Origin: Pseudomonadota bacterium
GTDB lineage: Bacteria; Pseudomonadota; Alphaproteobacteria; Rhizobiales; Xanthobacteraceae
Reading direction: 5' to 3'
Length of the DNA stretch: 37,030 nt
Assembly (NCBI GenBank): GCA_021815055.1
Contig: JAKAHJ010000004.1
Span: 1 to 37,030, forward strand
The number at the start of each line of letters is the position of its first letter. Positions within the stretch are counted from its first letter, which is position 1. This document shows, piece by piece, positions 34,756 to 37,030 of the stretch. The notes below the pieces were generated by a model. That model searched no databases and was not told where the DNA came from. It saw only the letters and a program-made list of their open reading frames with translations. Position numbers and translations under genes: made by a program.

Positions 34756-35567
34756 TCCTGCTCACCGGATCCACCGGCTTTGTCGGCCGCCAGGTGCTGC
34801 GCACGCTGGCCGAGCGAGGCTGCCGCCTGCGCGTCGTCGTGCGGCCCGGCCGGCAAAGCGCGATCGCATCGTCGGACACGATCGACGAAATCGCCACGGC
34901 GGATCTGTGGTCGCAAAGCGCGGATGGCTATGCTGCGCTGTGCCGCGATATCGACACGGTGATTCACGTCGCCTGGTACGCCGAGCCTGGGCAATATCTG
35001 CAATCGCCGAAGAACCTCGATTGCTTGATGGGCACCCTGCGTTTCGCGCAAGCCGCGGCCGCGGCCAAAGTCCGGCGCTTCGTCGGCATCGGCACGTGCT
35101 TCGAATACGACTTCGCGCCCGGCTATCTGAAGATCGATACGCCGCTGCGGCCTTCGACGCCCTATGCCGCGGCCAAGGCCGCCGCTTTTCTCGCGCTGTC
35201 GCAATATTTGCCGCAGCAAGGGGTCGAATTTGCCTGGTGCCGTCTGTTCTATCTCTACGGCGAAGGCGAGGACGAGCGCCGCCTGGTGCCGCAACTGCGT
35301 TCCAAGCTCGCGGCCGGCGAGCCGGTCGAGCTGACCAGCGGCAAGCAGATCCGCGATTATCTCGATGTGCGCGAGGCGGGGCGCATGATCGCGGAATGCG
35401 CGCTCGGGCGCGCGCGCCGCGCGGTGAATATCTGCTCGGGCACGCCGGTCACGGTGCGCGAACTGGCGGAGCGCATCGCCGACGAATATGGCCGCCGCGA
35501 CCTGCTGCGCTTCGGCGCGCGTCCGGACAATCTGGTCGATCCGCCCTGTGTGGTAGGGGTGCGGTAG
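34734..35567 (+). CDS. NAD-dependent epimerase/dehydratase, probable 4-keto reductase
   Basis: 277 aa from the ATG at 34734, overlapping the epimerase gene by 22 bases. LLTGSTGFVGRQVL is a classical GxxGxxG Rossmann start; GIGTCFEYD and TPYAAAKAAAF hold the SDR Ser/Thr-Tyr-Lys set. LFYLYGEGEDERRLVPQL with DYLDVREAGRMI is typical of sugar-nucleotide SDRs such as the CDP-abequose/paratose synthases. Last gene of the operon; most likely it reduces the C4 keto group of the CDP-6-deoxyhexose. It is short by about 30-40 residues at the C-terminus relative to many relatives, but no frameshift is evident. Confidence 0.83.
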   Translation: MAADRPLILLTGSTGFVGRQVLRTLAERGCRLRVVVRPGRQSAIASSDTIDEIATADLWSQSADGYAALCRDIDTVIHVAWYAEPGQYLQSPKNLDCLMGTLRFAQAAAAAKVRRFVGIGTCFEYDFAPGYLKIDTPLRPSTPYAAAKAAAFLALSQYLPQQGVEFAWCRLFYLYGEGEDERRLVPQLRSKLAAGEPVELTSGKQIRDYLDVREAGRMIAECALGRARRAVNICSGTPVTVRELAERIADEYGRRDLLRFGARPDNLVDPPCVVGVR

Positions 35568-35601
35568 GGCCGGAGTAATTTCCCCTCAAATTGCCTCAAC
35601 T

Positions 35602-35690
35602 CGTCATTGCGAGCGCGAAGCGCGAAGCAATCCAGTACCGACGCTGCCGTCTGGATTGCTTCGACCCGCTATGCGGGTCTCGCAATGACG
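35602..35690. repeat. long inverted repeat, 'cgtcattgcgag...' family
   Basis: CGTCATTGCGAGCGCGAAGC...CAATCCAG at 35602-35635 pairs with CTGGATTG...CTCGCAATGACG at 35651-35690. This element family is widespread in bacterial intergenic DNA. It lies between the end of the polysaccharide operon and the convergent response regulator gene; it may end transcription from both sides. The 110 bp to its right show nothing recognisable. Confidence 0.85.
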
Positions 35691-35806
35691 GATCAGTATT
35701 GTGGGGGAGAGTTAGGGAAGGGGTGGGGCTGGCCGACGATGGGCATAGAGGCTTTCAACGAAACCCTGCCCACGGGGGGGAGTGTGCGGGCAGCGTCAGA
35801 TCCGCC

Positions 35807-36292
35807 TCACTCCGCCGCCTCGAGTGCCCGTGACAGGCGGCGCGGCTGCGGCACGTAAAAATCGCCGAGTCTCACCATCGGCCGCGGATTGCGCAGGATC
35901 GAGGTGAGCCGGTCGCGCAGCGCCTTCGGCGATGTCGGCTTGACCAGATATTCATGCGCGCCGGCGCGCAGCGCCTTCACCACCTGCGAGCGCTGGCCGC
36001 GCGCGGTCAGCATGATGATCGGCAGATTCGGACGCGGGAACACGCCGGGCGAGCGCACGATGCGCAGCACCTCCATGCCGTCGAGCACCGGCATGTCCCA
36101 GTCCAGCAGCATGACATCGGGATCGCAGGTGCGGATCATCTCCAGCCCTTCCAACCCGTCCGGCGCCTCGAGCACCGATTTGGCGCCGAGATTCGTCAGC
36201 ATCATACGCGTCAGCCGGCGCATGTAGGAATTGTTGTCGACGATCAGGATGTTGAGACCCTGAATCATCGCCTCGGCCGGGCTGTTATGCAT
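35807..36292 (-). CDS. single-domain response regulator (CheY-like)
   Basis: 161 aa from the ATG at 36292 (MIQGLNILIV at residue 9 is an alternative start). A receiver domain with the acidic pocket at VDNN (19-21), phospho-acceptor Asp64 in LLDWDMPVLDG, Thr in LTARG and Lys in YLVKPTSPKAL. The last ~30 residues form a short tail without a DNA-binding domain. It acts through protein contacts in a phosphorelay. No partner kinase is encoded next to it. Confidence 0.88.
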   Translation of the reverse strand: MHNSPAEAMIQGLNILIVDNNSYMRRLTRMMLTNLGAKSVLEAPDGLEGLEMIRTCDPDVMLLDWDMPVLDGMEVLRIVRSPGVFPRPNLPIIMLTARGQRSQVVKALRAGAHEYLVKPTSPKALRDRLTSILRNPRPMVRLGDFYVPQPRRLSRALEAAE

Positions 36293-36465
36293 AGACGGCG
36301 GACCTCGCACTGCGACGGTGCCAGGGTAACTGCGCGAGGCTGCCTTTATCCTAAGATTATTTGTTCAATTTGTTGCAATCGCGCTCGCGGACCGTGAAAT
36401 GCCCACTATTTTTCGGTGGCGGATTGCGAATTTCGGTAAAATTGTCAGCAATTGGGAAACGCATC

Positions 36466-36825
36466 GTGAAGCTGCCCGGACCCGACCACCCCATCGGCAT
36501 CAGGCCCAACACCCGGCGCGTGCGCGTCCGCTTCGCCGGCAAGGTGATCGCCGATACCAGCCGCGCGCTGACACTCAAGGAGGCGAACTATCCGCCGGTG
36601 CAGTACATTCCGCGCGCCGACGCCGACATGAATCTATTGCGCGCGACCGCCCACCGCACGCATTGCCCGTACAAGGGCGACGCCAGCTATTTCACCATCG
36701 CGGTCGATGGCGCGAGCGCCGAGAATGCGGTGTGGTCCTATGCCGAGCCGTTCCCGGCCATGGCCGAGATCAAGGGACATCTCGCTTTCTATCCGAACCG
36801 GGTTGATGCCATCGAGGAAGAGTGA
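36466..36825 (+). CDS. DUF427 domain protein
   Basis: 119 aa from a GTG at 36466 (GGGAAAC upstream; the frame is open further left but unlike the family). GPDHPIGI, VIADTSRALTLKEANYPPVQ and CPYKGDASYF are the DUF427 core. Family members are small cytosolic beta-rich proteins of unknown function. A divergent AT-rich promoter region separates it from the response regulator gene. Confidence 0.88.
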   Translation: MKLPGPDHPIGIRPNTRRVRVRFAGKVIADTSRALTLKEANYPPVQYIPRADADMNLLRATAHRTHCPYKGDASYFTIAVDGASAENAVWSYAEPFPAMAEIKGHLAFYPNRVDAIEEE

Positions 36826-36840
36826 AGGCGCGCGGCGCCG

Positions 36841-37030
36841 CTAATGCATCCTCGGCGCGCGCAGGAACTTGGCGCGGTCGGACGAATTCACCCGCACGTC
36901 GAAGGTGACGCCCTCGCGGTAGAGCGTGAGCGGCACTTCGACACCCGCCTCGCCCAGCGACCAGACCTTGCGATAGAAGGCGCCGAGCGTCGAGACGCGC
37001 TCGCCGGCGACCGCGGCGACGACGATCGGA
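36841..37030 (-). CDS. C-terminus of an HtrA-like serine protease / PDZ protein (partial)
   Basis: The last 62 codons of a gene that runs off the right edge. The text GAFYRKVWSLGEAGVEVPLT and FDVRVNSSDRAKFLRAPRMH matches the end of the PDZ domain of Rhizobiales S1C/DegP-like periplasmic proteases. The protease domain is outside the window, so this assignment is by the tail only. Confidence 0.7.
   Translation of the reverse strand, partial: PIVVAAVAGERVSTLGAFYRKVWSLGEAGVEVPLTLYREGVTFDVRVNSSDRAKFLRAPRMH

Overview
The window looks like chromosomal DNA of a high-GC alphaproteobacterium of the order Hyphomicrobiales, in the broad Bradyrhizobium / Rhodopseudomonas / Xanthobacteraceae neighbourhood. 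Pointers are a RegB/RegA (ActS/ActR) redox two-component pair, an MmcB-type repair protein, an intracellular PHB depolymerase, CtrA-like TTAA-N7-TTAA sites, a FixK/FNR-like box and many intergenic palindromes of the kind common in this group. No taxon can be fixed without a database search.

Layout. 1-4192: start of a membrane protein gene (-), a Zn alcohol dehydrogenase (-) and glnD (+). 4196-10637 (-): a tightly packed operon of P-type H+-ATPase, thymidine/AMP phosphorylase, divergent PRPP synthetase and beta-CASP metallo-beta-lactamase RNase. The last three genes are joined by ATGA overlaps, and a FixK/FNR-like box lies upstream of the operon. 10638-13333: a frameshifted gene remnant, a CtrA-like site and a class A penicillin-binding protein (+). 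13370-17511 (-): YgjP-type metallopeptidase, PHB depolymerase and an ABC-2 exporter whose two genes are separated by a large multi-arm palindrome. 17615-19608 (+): regB-regA. 19733-23575: mmcB and mtnA-like isomerase (-), alpha/beta hydrolase (+), glutaryl-CoA dehydrogenase (-). 23576-24534: gene-free stretch built from three multi-arm palindromic elements. 24535-24849: HU-like protein (-).

25067-35567 is a surface-polysaccharide locus. A radical SAM/SPASM enzyme and a GT4 glycosyltransferase read leftward (-). Seven genes read rightward (+): a second, paralogous radical SAM/SPASM enzyme, an SDR, a GT2, rfbF, rfbG, an RmlC-like epimerase and another SDR. The two arms are separated by an aldo/keto reductase fragment, a HigB/HigA-like toxin-antitoxin pair in AT-richer DNA and a tRNA-Arg(CCG). 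The predicted chemistry is glucose-1-P to CDP-glucose to CDP-4-keto-6-deoxyglucose, then 3,5-epimerisation and reduction to a CDP-6-deoxyhexose. No rfbH (3-dehydrase) is present, so a 3,6-dideoxy sugar is not expected from this locus alone. The window closes with a single-domain response regulator (-), a DUF427 protein (+) and the C-terminus of an HtrA/PDZ-like protein (-).

Most notable points: (1) the putatively oxygen-regulated ATPase / phosphorylase / PRPP synthetase / RNase operon, readable as an RNA-to-ribose-phosphate salvage module; (2) multi-arm palindromes in which a closing inverted repeat encloses several hairpins, one of them inside an ABC transporter operon and two sharing a TTTA-loop arm; (3) two full CtrA-like sites; (4) paired radical SAM/SPASM paralogues in a CDP-sugar locus.
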